Assembly (NCBI GenBank): GCA_018609965.1
Contig: JAHENP010000132.1
Location: 1-15,074 of the forward strand
From: Haloferacaceae archaeon
Lineage (GTDB): Archaea; Halobacteriota; Halobacteria; Halobacteriales; Haloferacaceae
Direction: 5' to 3'
DNA: 15,074 nucleotides
The translations under genes and the position numbers were made by a program. The notes under the pieces were generated by a model. That model was given only the letters and a program-made list of their open reading frames with translations. It was not told the origin of the DNA and did no database searches. Below, piece after piece: positions 6,158 through 12,844 of the stretch. Position 1 is the first letter of the stretch, and each line of letters opens with the position of its first letter.

Positions 6158-6892
6158 GTGAGTCCAGATCTGGACGGACGGACCGCGCTCGTCACCGGCA
6201 GCGCACGCGGAATCGGCCGTGGGTTCCTCCTGTCGTGTGCCCGTGCCGGGGCGGACGTGGCCGTCCACTACAACACGAGCGAGGCGGCGGCGGCGGCGAC
6301 GGCCGACGAGGCGCGCGAACTGGGTGTCGCGGCGACGACGGTACAGGCGGACGTGACAGAGGCCGACGCCGTCGACCGACTGTTCGACAGCGTGGAGTCC
6401 GAGCTGGGGACGGTCGACGTGCTCGTCAACAACGTCGGCGCGTTCGCCCCCTCCCACTGGGAGGCGCTCTCGGTCGAACGGTGGCGGGAGGTGATGGCGA
6501 CGAACGTCGACGCCACCTACCTCTGTTGCCGCCGTGCCGTCCCGGCGATGCGGGAGGCCGAGTGGGGACGGATCGTCAACGTCGGCTACGCCGGCAGTGA
6601 GAAGGGGTTGGTCAACCCGAAGAACGCGCCGTACTTCATCGCCAAGACCGGCGTCCTGTTGTTCACGCGGATGTTGGCGGCCGACACCACCGACGACGGG
6701 ATCACCGTCAACGCGATCTCCCCGTACGTGGTCGACACCTCTGACGCCTTCCCTGAGGACGCCCCGCGAGGCCGCTGGGCGAGTGTCGACGATCTGGTCG
6801 CGGTGTTGGAGTTCTTCCTCTCGGCGGCCGCCGAGTACGTCTCCGGCGAGAACGTCGAGGTGGACGGCGGCTACCTGCCCGAGACGGTGTAG
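6158..6892 (+). CDS. Short-chain dehydrogenase/reductase (SDR), FabG-like
   Basis: A 244-residue classical SDR. The cofactor motif TGSARGIG is at 13-20, and NNVG at 91-94 is a variant of NNAG. Asn116 is in MATNVDATYL. The catalytic triad is probably Ser147, Tyr159 and Lys163 (GSEKG, then PYFIAK). The C-terminal block is ENVEVDGGYL. The second strand ends HYNTS rather than in an acidic residue, which suggests NADP(H) preference, as in FabG-type reductases. The substrate is unknown; 3-oxoacyl reductase is the closest generic label. The frame is open far upstream with no ATG. The GTG at 6158 directly precedes SPDLDGRTALVTG and has a well-placed TATA-like element. The gene diverges from the GNAT gene by 117 bases and converges on uL16 with a 27-base gap. 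Confidence 0.88.
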   Translation: MSPDLDGRTALVTGSARGIGRGFLLSCARAGADVAVHYNTSEAAAAATADEARELGVAATTVQADVTEADAVDRLFDSVESELGTVDVLVNNVGAFAPSHWEALSVERWREVMATNVDATYLCCRRAVPAMREAEWGRIVNVGYAGSEKGLVNPKNAPYFIAKTGVLLFTRMLAADTTDDGITVNAISPYVVDTSDAFPEDAPRGRWASVDDLVAVLEFFLSAAAEYVSGENVEVDGGYLPETV

Positions 6893-6919
6893 CGACCGGC
6901 GTCCGTTCCCAGTGCGCGG

Positions 6920-7450
6920 CTACTGGACGAGCAGTTCCTCGCCGCGTTCGACGACGATCCGGCACGGCGGCGACATCTTGTTGTACGCGCGACGGAACGC
7001 CTCCTTCACCTCGACGGCCTGGTCGACCTCACAGTAGGCGGTGAACACCGGCTCGCCGGCGTTGACGCGGGCGGCCGTCCCGACCGGCTTCCCGAACGCC
7101 TGCCGCATCCCGTCGGAGACACGGTCTGCGCCGGCGCCGGTCGCCTGTTTGTTCTCCCGGAGCACCTGGTGTGGGAACTTCCGGAGAATCATCTTGTAGT
7201 TCCCCTCGCCCAGCTCCTTGATCAGGTGTCGGTTGGCCGACAGCCGTGCGGACTCCAGCGAGTCGTGGCGGATCTGGAGCCGTTCTTCCACCTCCAAGGA
7301 GATCTGGACCGGGTAGTCGTCGGGGTCCGCCTGCAGATCGCCCATGTTGTGCTGTGCTATCTTCGACCCGGGAATCCCGGTAATATACTCCCGTCGCGTG
7401 TAGGAGGGCTTGTCGATCTTCCGGTACATGGAAGCCGGCTTGTCAGACAT
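6920..7450 (-). CDS. rpl10e: Large-subunit ribosomal protein uL16 (archaeal L10e)
   Basis: A complete 176-residue uL16 of the archaeal/eukaryotic L10e type, a 50S protein near the A site and peptidyl-transferase centre. Diagnostic blocks are [21 protein letters not shown] (8-28), [34 protein letters not shown] (85-101), the loop [27 protein letters not shown], and the C-terminal [21 protein letters not shown]. The length is normal for the family. It is monocistronic here, transcribed from a strong-looking promoter just upstream. Confidence 0.97.
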   Translation of the reverse strand: MSDKPASMYRKIDKPSYTRREYITGIPGSKIAQHNMGDLQADPDDYPVQISLEVEERLQIRHDSLESARLSANRHLIKELGEGNYKMILRKFPHQVLRENKQATGAGADRVSDGMRQAFGKPVGTAARVNAGEPVFTAYCEVDQAVEVKEAFRRAYNKMSPPCRIVVERGEELLVQ

Positions 7451-7481
7451 GGTTGTTACACGACGAGACGCCCGTTCCGCG

Positions 7482-7498
7482 AATAAAGCCTTCGAAGG
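7482..7498 (-). promoter_or_regulatory. Promoter of the uL16 gene with adjacent palindrome
   Basis: The minus strand reads TTTATT at 7487-7482, 32-37 bases before the ATG at 7450, predicting a 5' leader of about 10 bases. Immediately upstream, where the BRE would lie, is the perfect 10-base palindrome CCTTCGAAGG (7489-7498). Confidence 0.5.
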
Positions 7499-7573
7499 AG
7501 AGCCTCGCCGTGTCGGTCCGCCGGCCCCGCCGCCCCACCGAGACGACCCCTCACCGAACCGTCTCCCTGCCGG

Positions 7574-8449
7574 TCACCCCCCGCGTTCGTCGCCGGGGTC
7601 TCGTCTCTCGCCGCCGGCGTCTCGCGTCCCACCCTCGGGTGGATCGACCGCGACGTGGTCGAAGCCGGCTCTGTCGAGCAACTCGGCGGCCCGCTCGGTG
7701 ACCGACGGGGCGACCAACACCCCACGAACCGCCTCAGGAGCGTCGTCAGCGTCACCGTCCGACTCCCGGCGGAGCGCGTTGACGTACCGCCGGAGCTGGC
7801 TCACGGCGTCCGGGCGGACCCGGCGCCGTTTCAACTCGACGACGGTCGGCCGCCCCTCGCTGTCGTGGCCGAACACGTCGATGTCGCCCGCGTCGGTCGT
7901 CCGTTCGGTCGCTGCGACATCGAATCCGGGCGCGACGAGCGACGGCTCCGCGACCACCAGGCGTTTCAGGTCCGCTTCCGTCCCGGCGACGGCGGCCGAC
8001 CGCCGCCCGCTCACGGGGTAGACAACAAGGTGGTCGACGGTCAGGAACCGCACGTCCAACTGTTCGTCCGGCGACGTTCGCGTCGCCCGCACCCGGAGCC
8101 GGCCGTCCCGCACCGCCACGCGGTGTTCCGATCCGGGTGGTTGCCAGTTCACCGGCTCGTGGCCCTCGTCGGTGTGGACTAACGCCGTGCCGTCGGGTTT
8201 CAACACGAGCAGTCGCCGCCCCTCGCCCAGCGAGGCGCTTGCGCGACCGTCGTACGCGACCGTGCAGGCGCCGTACACTGTCACGACGGCCCCGCGGTCG
8301 AACGCCGCCTCCAACTCCCACAACGCCTCGCGGTGGGCGGGCCTGTGGAGCGCGACCGTCGCGGGCGTTTCGCCGTTCGATCCGCCGTCTGCCGCGCCAC
8401 CACTCACCGTCTCCTCGTCCGCCGGCGACCCATCTCCGTCCCCAGTCAC
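7574..8449 (-). CDS. nucS: Mismatch-specific endonuclease NucS/EndoMS
   Basis: A 291-residue RecB-like nuclease of the NucS/EndoMS family, which cleaves both strands at mismatches and serves as non-MutSL mismatch repair in archaea and actinobacteria. The N-terminal dimerisation/DNA-binding domain covers about 32-160 (VVTVYGACTVAYDGRASASLGEG; DEQLDVRFLTVDHLVVYP). The C-terminal nuclease domain has GDIDVFGHD (188-196, Asp191), TVVELKRRRV (202-211, Glu205 and Lys207) and DAVSQLRRYV (214-223, Gln218). The first 30 residues and last 20 are Gly/Asp/Arg-rich and lack conserved features; a C-terminal PCNA-binding box is not evident. The GTG start overlaps the stop of the phosphohexomutase gene in GTGA, implying translational coupling. 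A second in-frame GTG at 8407 is an alternative start. Confidence 0.9.
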   Translation of the reverse strand: MTGDGDGSPADEETVSGGAADGGSNGETPATVALHRPAHREALWELEAAFDRGAVVTVYGACTVAYDGRASASLGEGRRLLVLKPDGTALVHTDEGHEPVNWQPPGSEHRVAVRDGRLRVRATRTSPDEQLDVRFLTVDHLVVYPVSGRRSAAVAGTEADLKRLVVAEPSLVAPGFDVAATERTTDAGDIDVFGHDSEGRPTVVELKRRRVRPDAVSQLRRYVNALRRESDGDADDAPEAVRGVLVAPSVTERAAELLDRAGFDHVAVDPPEGGTRDAGGERRDPGDERGG

Positions 8450-9813
8450 GTCGTCTCGCGCGCCTCGTGGAGTCGGCTCGTCGCCCGCGCCGCCAACGAC
8501 TCCGCGCGGTCGTGGTCCCCCGACTCGGCGTACACTCGGAGCTTCGGCTCGGTCCCCGACTCCCGGACGAGCAGCCAGGCGTCGCCGTAGTCGAGCCGGT
8601 AGCCGTCGGTGGTCTCCGGCTCGGCGTCGCTCGTCTCGGCGAACCGCTCGGCGGCGTCCAACAGCGCCGTCCGTTCGGCCTCGTCGTCGTACGAGACGCT
8701 CTCCCGGACGGTGTGGTATGAGGTGTACGGCTCGATCACCTCGCTGACGGGCGCCTCGCGGGCAGCCAACAGTTCGAGGAACCGCCCGGCCACGAGCGCG
8801 CCGTCCCGGACCAGCCCGTCTGCCGGGAAAAACACCCCGCCGTTCCCCTCGCCGGCGATCGGCACCGTCCGGCCGTCGCCCCACAACGCCCGAATCCGGG
8901 TGACGATGTTCGTTGCGCCGATCGGGGTCAGCTCCACCGTCGCCCCGACGCGGTCACACACGTCGACGAGCCGTTGGGAGACGTTCACCGCCGACACGAC
9001 GGCGTCACCCGGCGACAACGCCCGCTCCGCCAACGCCGCCAGTGAGGCGTCACCCGAGACGGCCGTCCCCGTCTCGTCGACAAACACCGCGCGGTCGCCG
9101 TCGCCGTCGTGTGCCACCCCCACGTCCGCCCCGCGTGCGCGAACGAGCCGCCCGAGATCGTCGAGAGACTCCGGTGTCGGCTCCGACGGCCGACCGGGGA
9201 AGTGGCCGTCCGCCTGCGCGTTGACCGTCACCACCTCACAACCCAGCCGGCGGAAGAACGTCGGCGATGTCTCCGCGGCGGCGCCGTGACCGGGGTCGAC
9301 CGCGACTGTCAGCCCAGCCTCGGCGATCGCCGCTCGGTCGACAGCCGCCTCGACTGTCGCGAGGTACGGCTCCGTCGCGTCCGCGTGGTGTGACGCCCCG
9401 ACCGCGTCCCACGCGGCGTCCGTTCCCGACTCCGACAACAACACCTCCTCGACACGTTCCAACGCCGCGACCGGGAGCCCGCTCCCGTCGTCTCCGATCA
9501 GTTTGACGCCGTTGTACTCCGGCGGGTTGTGGGAGGCGGTGATCTGTACCCCCGGCACGGCGTTGTCACCACAGTACCGGACGGTCGCGGGCGTCGGCGC
9601 GACACCGAGCCGGACCACGTCCGTGCCGGCGGCGGCGATCCCGGCGGCGGCGGCGTCGGCGAACAACTGCCCCGTCGTCCGGGTGTCCCGGCCGAGCGCG
9701 ACCCGGTCGGCGTCCCAGACGGTTGCCGCCGCGCGGGCCACCTGGAGGACGAACTCCGGGGTGAACTCCGCACCCACCTCGCCACGGGCGCCGCTGGACC
9801 CGAATACCTGCAT
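8446..9813 (-). CDS. glmM: Phosphohexomutase, probably phosphoglucosamine mutase
   Basis: A 455-residue alpha-D-phosphohexomutase, which moves phosphate between C1 and C6 of a sugar through a phosphoserine. All four family motifs are visible: active-site TASHNP (92-97, Ser94), the metal loop DGDGDR (236-241), the sugar-binding GEGNGG (321-326), and the phosphate-binding RESGTEPKLR (417-426). GEGNGG and the start MQVFGSSGARG match haloarchaeal proteins annotated as GlmM or phosphomannomutase. The glucosamine-6-phosphate assignment rests on family resemblance, and phosphoglucose or phosphomannose specificity cannot be excluded. It is the first gene of a two-gene unit with nucS, overlapping by four bases. 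Confidence 0.88.
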   Translation of the reverse strand: MQVFGSSGARGEVGAEFTPEFVLQVARAAATVWDADRVALGRDTRTTGQLFADAAAAGIAAAGTDVVRLGVAPTPATVRYCGDNAVPGVQITASHNPPEYNGVKLIGDDGSGLPVAALERVEEVLLSESGTDAAWDAVGASHHADATEPYLATVEAAVDRAAIAEAGLTVAVDPGHGAAAETSPTFFRRLGCEVVTVNAQADGHFPGRPSEPTPESLDDLGRLVRARGADVGVAHDGDGDRAVFVDETGTAVSGDASLAALAERALSPGDAVVSAVNVSQRLVDVCDRVGATVELTPIGATNIVTRIRALWGDGRTVPIAGEGNGGVFFPADGLVRDGALVAGRFLELLAAREAPVSEVIEPYTSYHTVRESVSYDDEAERTALLDAAERFAETSDAEPETTDGYRLDYGDAWLLVRESGTEPKLRVYAESGDHDRAESLAARATSRLHEARETT

Positions 9814-10192
9814 TCGGACAGTCGTGGGCGGGGCGGAAACCTAACGGTTCCGAACCAACACGCCCGGTCCAGCCGCTCTCGGTTTGACTCTCACGCGACG
9901 AGTGTCGAGAACCGCGGGGAGTCGGGGGAGCGTGGGAGCGGGAGAGTCCCGACGACAGCAGGCCGGATGGGCAACGGGCCGCCGGCGTGCCGCCCCGCGG
10001 TCCCTGACAGCTGGCGGGCGTCACCCCGCGACCCGCGACCCGACGACGACCGCACGGTCACGCTGGGGGTCGTGACCGTCACGTCGGCCGCTGGGGACAG
10101 CCGACTCCGCCGTTCGGATCGCGGTATCTCAACTCCACCACTGTGCACGTATGAAACGTTCGGTTGGTTTTACCAGGCGAAACGACGAGAAC
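9814..10192. other. Intergenic region of 379 bases with a perfect hairpin
   Basis: No convincing gene lies between hisH and glmM. Open frames here are low-complexity Arg/Ser/Pro-rich shadows. It contains the glmM promoter at one end. A perfect inverted repeat has 9-base arms, ACGGTCACG at 10054-10062 and CGTGACCGT at 10071-10079, separated by an 8-base loop. There is also a G-rich tract around 9914-9950. The hairpin is about 114 bases beyond the hisH stop and has no T-run, so it is not a clear terminator. A small RNA or regulator site is possible. Confidence 0.5.
9837..9845 (-). promoter_or_regulatory. TATA-like element of glmM, with adjacent inverted repeat
   Basis: The minus-strand sequence GTTAGGTTT lies 24-32 bases before the ATG at 9813. 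Abutting it upstream (9846-9856) is the inverted repeat GGTTC-C-GAACC, which could be a BRE-overlapping operator. Confidence 0.35.
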
Positions 10193-10837
10193 TCACTCTG
10201 CCGTGCAGATCCCGACGAAGTTCTCCAGAATCTGCAGGCCGGTCTCGCCGCTCTTTTCCGGGTGGAACTGGGTGCCGAACACGTTCCCCCGTTCGTTCGC
10301 GACGACGGAGGCGAACCGTTCGCCGTCGTACGCCGTCTCCGTCACGGTCGCGTCGGCCGCCTCCGGCACGGCGTAGTAGGAGTGGACGAAGTAGGCGTAC
10401 TCCCCGCCGACACCGTCGACGAGCGGGTGGTCGCGGGTGACCGACAGCTCGTTCCACCCCATCTGTGGCACCGGCGCGGCCTCGGTGAACCGGACGTTCC
10501 GCCCGGGGATCAGGTCCAACCCGTCCGCCTCACCCTGTCCCTCGCGGTCCGCCTCCTCGCTGCTGGACAACAACATCTGCATCCCCAGACAGATCCCGAA
10601 CAACGGCCGGCCGTCCGCGGCGTACTCCGCGAGCGCGTCGCGGTACGGCCCGGCGTTCTCCATCCCCTCGCGGAACGCACCCACACCCGGCAACACCACG
10701 CCGTCGGCGTCGTGGATCGCCGCCGGCTCCTCCGACACTGTCACCGCGGCGCCAGCCCGTTCCAGTCCGCGGGTGACGCTCCTGAGGTTACCCAACCCGT
10801 AGTCCACCACGACGACCGCGGCCTCGCTGTCGCTCAT
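10193..10837 (-). CDS. hisH: Imidazole glycerol phosphate synthase, glutamine amidotransferase subunit HisH
   Basis: A 214-residue class I glutaminase that feeds ammonia to HisF in histidine synthesis, forming imidazole glycerol phosphate and AICAR. It has VVDYGLGNLRSV (10-21), VLPGVGAFREGM (48-59), the nucleophile elbow GICLGMQ with Cys83, QMGWNEL (125-131), and FGTQFHPEKSG with His192 and Glu194 completing the triad. The length is typical. hisF is not in the window. It is the last gene of the pdxT-hisE-hisH series but is separated from hisE by 69 bases containing a TATA-like element, so it may also be transcribed separately. Confidence 0.96.
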   Translation of the reverse strand: MSDSEAAVVVVDYGLGNLRSVTRGLERAGAAVTVSEEPAAIHDADGVVLPGVGAFREGMENAGPYRDALAEYAADGRPLFGICLGMQMLLSSSEEADREGQGEADGLDLIPGRNVRFTEAAPVPQMGWNELSVTRDHPLVDGVGGEYAYFVHSYYAVPEAADATVTETAYDGERFASVVANERGNVFGTQFHPEKSGETGLQILENFVGICTAE

Positions 10838-10861
10838 CGACTCGGCGTTGGCGGGCCTGCC

Positions 10862-10869
10862 ACAAGTAG
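10862..10869 (-). promoter_or_regulatory. TATA-like element upstream of hisH
   Basis: The minus-strand sequence CTACTTGT lies 25-32 bases before the ATG at 10837. Directly upstream, AGCCGCC and GGCGGCT form a 7-base inverted repeat around a 14-base loop (about 10869-10896). Together they suggest an internal promoter with a possible attenuating or operator structure between hisE and hisH. Confidence 0.3.
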
Positions 10870-10906
10870 CCGCCGTTCGCGCAGCGCCGGCGGCTCCGCT
10901 CTGCCG

Positions 10907-11266
10907 TCAGAACCGATCACGGAGCGTCGCCTGCAGATCCTCCAGCGCCAGATCCTCCGCCGCGAGCAACACCAACAGGTGGTAGACGAGATCCGCGCTC
11001 TCCTCCCGGATGGCCGTCTCGTCGCCGTTCTTCGCGGCCAACACCAGCTCCGTCGTCTCCTCACCCAGCTTCTCCAACACCGCGTCTTCCCCCTTCTCGT
11101 GGGTGAACAACGACGCCGTGTAGGAGTCGTCTGGCAGCGTCTCCTTGCGATCCTCGATCGTCGCGAACAACGCCGCCAGCGTCTCGTCTGGGCGCTCCCC
11201 GGCGGGTTCGTCTGCGCTCTCCGCCGTGGCCCCGTCGCCGTGTTCGCTCGCGGACTGGTCGCTCAC
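10907..11266 (-). CDS. hisE: Phosphoribosyl-ATP pyrophosphatase HisE
   Basis: A 119-residue all-alpha NTP-pyrophosphohydrolase that converts phosphoribosyl-ATP to phosphoribosyl-AMP in the second step of histidine synthesis. The metal-binding helices are VLEKLGEETTELVLAAK (63-79; Glu69, Glu70, Glu73) and REESADLVYHLLVLL (87-101; Glu88, Glu89, Asp92). The preceding SYTASLFTHEKGEDAV (48-63) is diagnostic. The first 27 residues are an acidic, probably disordered halophilic extension. The ATG overlaps the pdxT stop by four bases (ATGA), indicating translational coupling. It is a stand-alone HisE; no HisI domain is fused. Confidence 0.95.
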   Translation of the reverse strand: MSDQSASEHGDGATAESADEPAGERPDETLAALFATIEDRKETLPDDSYTASLFTHEKGEDAVLEKLGEETTELVLAAKNGDETAIREESADLVYHLLVLLAAEDLALEDLQATLRDRF

Positions 11267-11877
11267 GCCGTCACCTCCCCGTCGGCGGCGCGGTCCGTGC
11301 CGAAGAAGGCGAGATCGTGGACCCGGTAGTCACCGGTCAGCTCCGGGTGGAACGCGGTCGCGACGACCGGCCCCTGGCGGACGGCAACCGGGTCACCGTC
11401 CCACCGAGCGAGCACCTCGACATCGTCGCCGACGGCGTCGCCGTCGACGACGGGCGCGCGGATGAACACCGCCGGAAACGGCTCGTCTACCCCGGTCACG
11501 TCGACGGCCGCCTCGAAGGAGTCTGCCTGTCGACCGAACGCGTTCCGGTCGACACCCACGTCCAACACGTCGAGCGTGTCGACACGGTCGTCGCGTGCGT
11601 CCGTCGACGCGACGATCAGCCCCGCACACGTCGCGAGCACCGGATCGCCCGCGGCGACGTGGTCGCGGATCTCCGCGTCGATCCCCTCGTCGCCGAGCAG
11701 CCGGGAGATGGTCGTCGACTCCCCACCCGGCAACAGGAGAGCGTCACACGCCGGGACGACCCCGGACTCACGCACTTCGACCACCTCCGCGTCCACCCCG
11801 TGGGAGGCGGCGGCGTCCCGGATCGCCGTCGCGTGCTCCGACACGTCCCCCTGAACCGCGATGACGCCTGCTTTCAC
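11263..11877 (-). CDS. pdxT: Pyridoxal 5'-phosphate synthase, glutaminase subunit PdxT
   Basis: A 204-residue class I glutamine amidotransferase that supplies ammonia to PdxS for vitamin B6 (PLP) synthesis. It shows MKAGVIAVQGDVSEH (1-15), the oxyanion/binding loop LLPGGESTTISRLL (48-61), the nucleophile Cys84 in LATCAGLIV, the PdxT signature NAFGRQADSFEA (112-123), FIRAPV (138-143) and FHPEL with His177 and Glu179. The family length is normal. PdxS is not encoded in the window. It heads the pdxT-hisE-hisH series and shares four bases with hisE, tying a B6 gene to histidine genes. Confidence 0.95.
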   Translation of the reverse strand: MKAGVIAVQGDVSEHATAIRDAAASHGVDAEVVEVRESGVVPACDALLLPGGESTTISRLLGDEGIDAEIRDHVAAGDPVLATCAGLIVASTDARDDRVDTLDVLDVGVDRNAFGRQADSFEAAVDVTGVDEPFPAVFIRAPVVDGDAVGDDVEVLARWDGDPVAVRQGPVVATAFHPELTGDYRVHDLAFFGTDRAADGEVTA

Positions 11878-11900
11878 ATCTCTGTGTGGGTGGTGTACGT

Positions 11901-11907
11901 GCGAAAA
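11901..11907 (-). promoter_or_regulatory. TATA-like element of pdxT
   Basis: The minus-strand sequence TTTTCGC lies 24-30 bases before the ATG at 11877. A set of 26-base direct repeats (11925 onward) lies directly upstream. Confidence 0.4.
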
Positions 11908-11924
11908 CCTTCCGTTCGGGGCGG

Positions 11925-12002
11925 ATTCGGCCGTCCGGCTGTCGACGCGAATTCGGCCGTTCGACCGTCGTCACAGACTCGGCCGCCGGAGCCGGGCTAC
12001 AC
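11925..12002. repeat. Three degenerate direct repeats with exact 26-base spacing
   Basis: Units starting at 11925, 11951 and 11977 begin ATTCGGCCGT, ATTCGGCCGT and ACTCGGCCGC. Similarity decays toward the unit ends. The array lies between pdxT and secG, upstream of the pdxT promoter, and its last unit runs into the final codons of secG. A regulator-binding array for pdxT is possible. Confidence 0.65.
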
Positions 12003-12158
12003 CGCGAACTGCGCCAGCAGAACGAGCACACCGAAGGTTGTGCCCAGCGCCACCACGGTCTTGGGGTCGAGTTTGATCGCGTTGCGGTCTTCCGCGTCGA
12101 AGTACCGGACGAGCCCGGCGGACGACATCAGCCCGCCAGTGTTCTGGCCACTGCTCAT
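11997..12158 (-). CDS. secG: Preprotein translocase subunit SecG (Sec61-beta type)
   Basis: A 53-residue small subunit of the archaeal Sec translocon, homologous to eukaryotic Sec61-beta. It is recognised by [32 protein letters not shown] (1-32), almost the standard haloarchaeal sequence, followed by one C-terminal membrane helix (about 34-53). I start it at the second in-frame ATG, at 12158, which begins this conserved sequence; the frame extends ten codons further with unrelated residues. It is transcribed divergently from thioredoxin. Confidence 0.93.
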   Translation of the reverse strand: MSSGQNTGGLMSSAGLVRYFDAEDRNAIKLDPKTVVALGTTFGVLVLLAQFAV

Positions 12159-12186
12159 ACCCACGAGTGTGCGGCTCTCACACCTC

Positions 12187-12194
12187 AAGCTTAC
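12187..12194 (-). promoter_or_regulatory. TATA-like element of secG
   Basis: The minus-strand sequence GTAAGCTT lies 29-36 bases before the ATG at 12158 in the 101-base divergent region shared with the thioredoxin gene. It is a weak match. Confidence 0.3.
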
Positions 12195-12228
12195 GGAGTC
12201 GCCGGCCCCGACCGCCGCGTGAGAAAGC

Positions 12229-12234
12229 CTTATC
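12229..12234 (+). promoter_or_regulatory. TATA-like element of the thioredoxin gene
   Basis: CTTATC lies 26-31 bases before the GTG at 12260. It is preceded by GAGAAAGC, a purine-rich BRE-like stretch, and supports a leaderless GTG start. Confidence 0.5.
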
Positions 12235-12259
12235 GCCCGCCGGGCGTTTCCGACCGTGT

Positions 12260-12526
12260 GTGAGCGTTCGACTGATGGACTTCTACGCGGACTGGTGTGG
12301 CCCGTGCAAGAACCAGGACCCGATTCTGGAGGAACTGTCCGAGGACTACCCCGACGTGGAGTTCGAGAAGGTGGATGTCGAGGCGGACCAGGAGACCGCC
12401 AACGACTACTCCGTCCGTTCGCTCCCGACGCTCGTTGTCGAGAACGACGACGGCGTCGTCCAACGGTTTGTCGGCGTCACCCAACGTGACGACCTGGAGG
12501 AGGCGTTGGGTGAAGCCGGCGTCTGA
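12260..12526 (+). CDS. Thioredoxin-family protein
   Basis: An 88-residue minimal thioredoxin, a cytoplasmic disulfide reductase or redox partner. The active site WCGPCK is at 12-17 with Cys13 and Cys16, and the cis-proline is Pro56 in RSLPTLVV. The secondary-structure order is beta (LMDFYADW), alpha ([15 protein letters not shown]), beta ([11 protein letters not shown]), alpha, then two beta strands and the C-terminal helix. It lacks the first strand and helix of the 105-residue bacterial type, which is normal for this haloarchaeal group. I chose the GTG at 12260 ([12 protein letters not shown]) because of the promoter spacing and family start; the ATG at 12275 would cut into the first strand. 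It precedes rpl40e by 56 bases. Confidence 0.92.
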   Translation: MSVRLMDFYADWCGPCKNQDPILEELSEDYPDVEFEKVDVEADQETANDYSVRSLPTLVVENDDGVVQRFVGVTQRDDLEEALGEAGV

Positions 12527-12552
12527 CCGTTCCACCGCGACCTCTCGCAAGC

Positions 12553-12558
12553 GTTAAC
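12553..12558 (+). promoter_or_regulatory. TATA-like element of rpl40e
   Basis: GTTAAC lies 25-30 bases before the ATG at 12583 in the 56-base gap after thioredoxin, suggesting that rpl40e has its own promoter. Confidence 0.4.
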
Positions 12559-12582
12559 AGCCGGTAGCCCGCCCGTTGGTGT

Positions 12583-12732
12583 ATGGCACAGTTCGACGCC
12601 GCCGAAGCACGGACGCTGGAACGGATGATCTGCATGCGGTGTAACGCCCGAAACTCACAACGGGCCAACCGCTGTCGGAAGTGTGGCTACGACAACCTTC
12701 GCCCGAAAGCGAAAGAGACCCGTTCGGCCTGA
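12583..12732 (+). CDS. rpl40e: Large-subunit ribosomal protein L40e
   Basis: A 49-residue zinc-finger ribosomal protein, [20 protein letters not shown] onward. Four cysteines in two CxxC knuckles (Cys17/Cys20 and Cys31/Cys34) bind zinc, separated by [10 protein letters not shown]. The basic C-terminus [11 protein letters not shown] contacts rRNA. The archaeal protein stands alone, unlike the eukaryotic ubiquitin-L40 fusion. The size and sequence are as expected for haloarchaea. It converges on the metallo-hydrolase gene. Confidence 0.95.
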   Translation: MAQFDAAEARTLERMICMRCNARNSQRANRCRKCGYDNLRPKAKETRSA

Positions 12733-12769
12733 CGACGACCACCTCTCGGCCGGGCGTGGCGCTTGAGGC

Positions 12770-12826
12770 CGCGGTGGTCTCGATGCTCTCGACACACCCG
12801 CGGTGGTCCCGACCCTCTCGACACAC
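12770..12826. repeat. Direct repeat of a 28-base unit, two copies
   Basis: Copies at 12770-12797 and 12799-12826 start CGCGGTGGTC and end CTCTCGACACAC, agreeing at 25 of 28 positions by eye. They occupy the 112-base gap between the convergent rpl40e and metallo-hydrolase genes and are the least decayed of the repeat sets in the window. Confidence 0.8.
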
Positions 12827-12844
12827 GACCCACCAGCGACCGCG

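Noticed and set aside
9884..10148. Open frames on both strands in the hisH-glmM gap (63 and 85 residues)
   Set aside because: Arg/Ser/Pro/Gly-rich composition typical of chance frames in GC-rich DNA, with no recognisable motif or promoter.
9814..10192. tRNA or intron-containing tRNA in the large gap
   Set aside because: GGTTTGACTC resembles part of a T-arm, but no matching acceptor stem, anticodon arm or D-arm could be assembled on either strand.
10140..10192. Intrinsic terminator after hisH
   Set aside because: TGGTTTTACCA forms only a 4-base stem, and no T-run follows on the transcribed strand.
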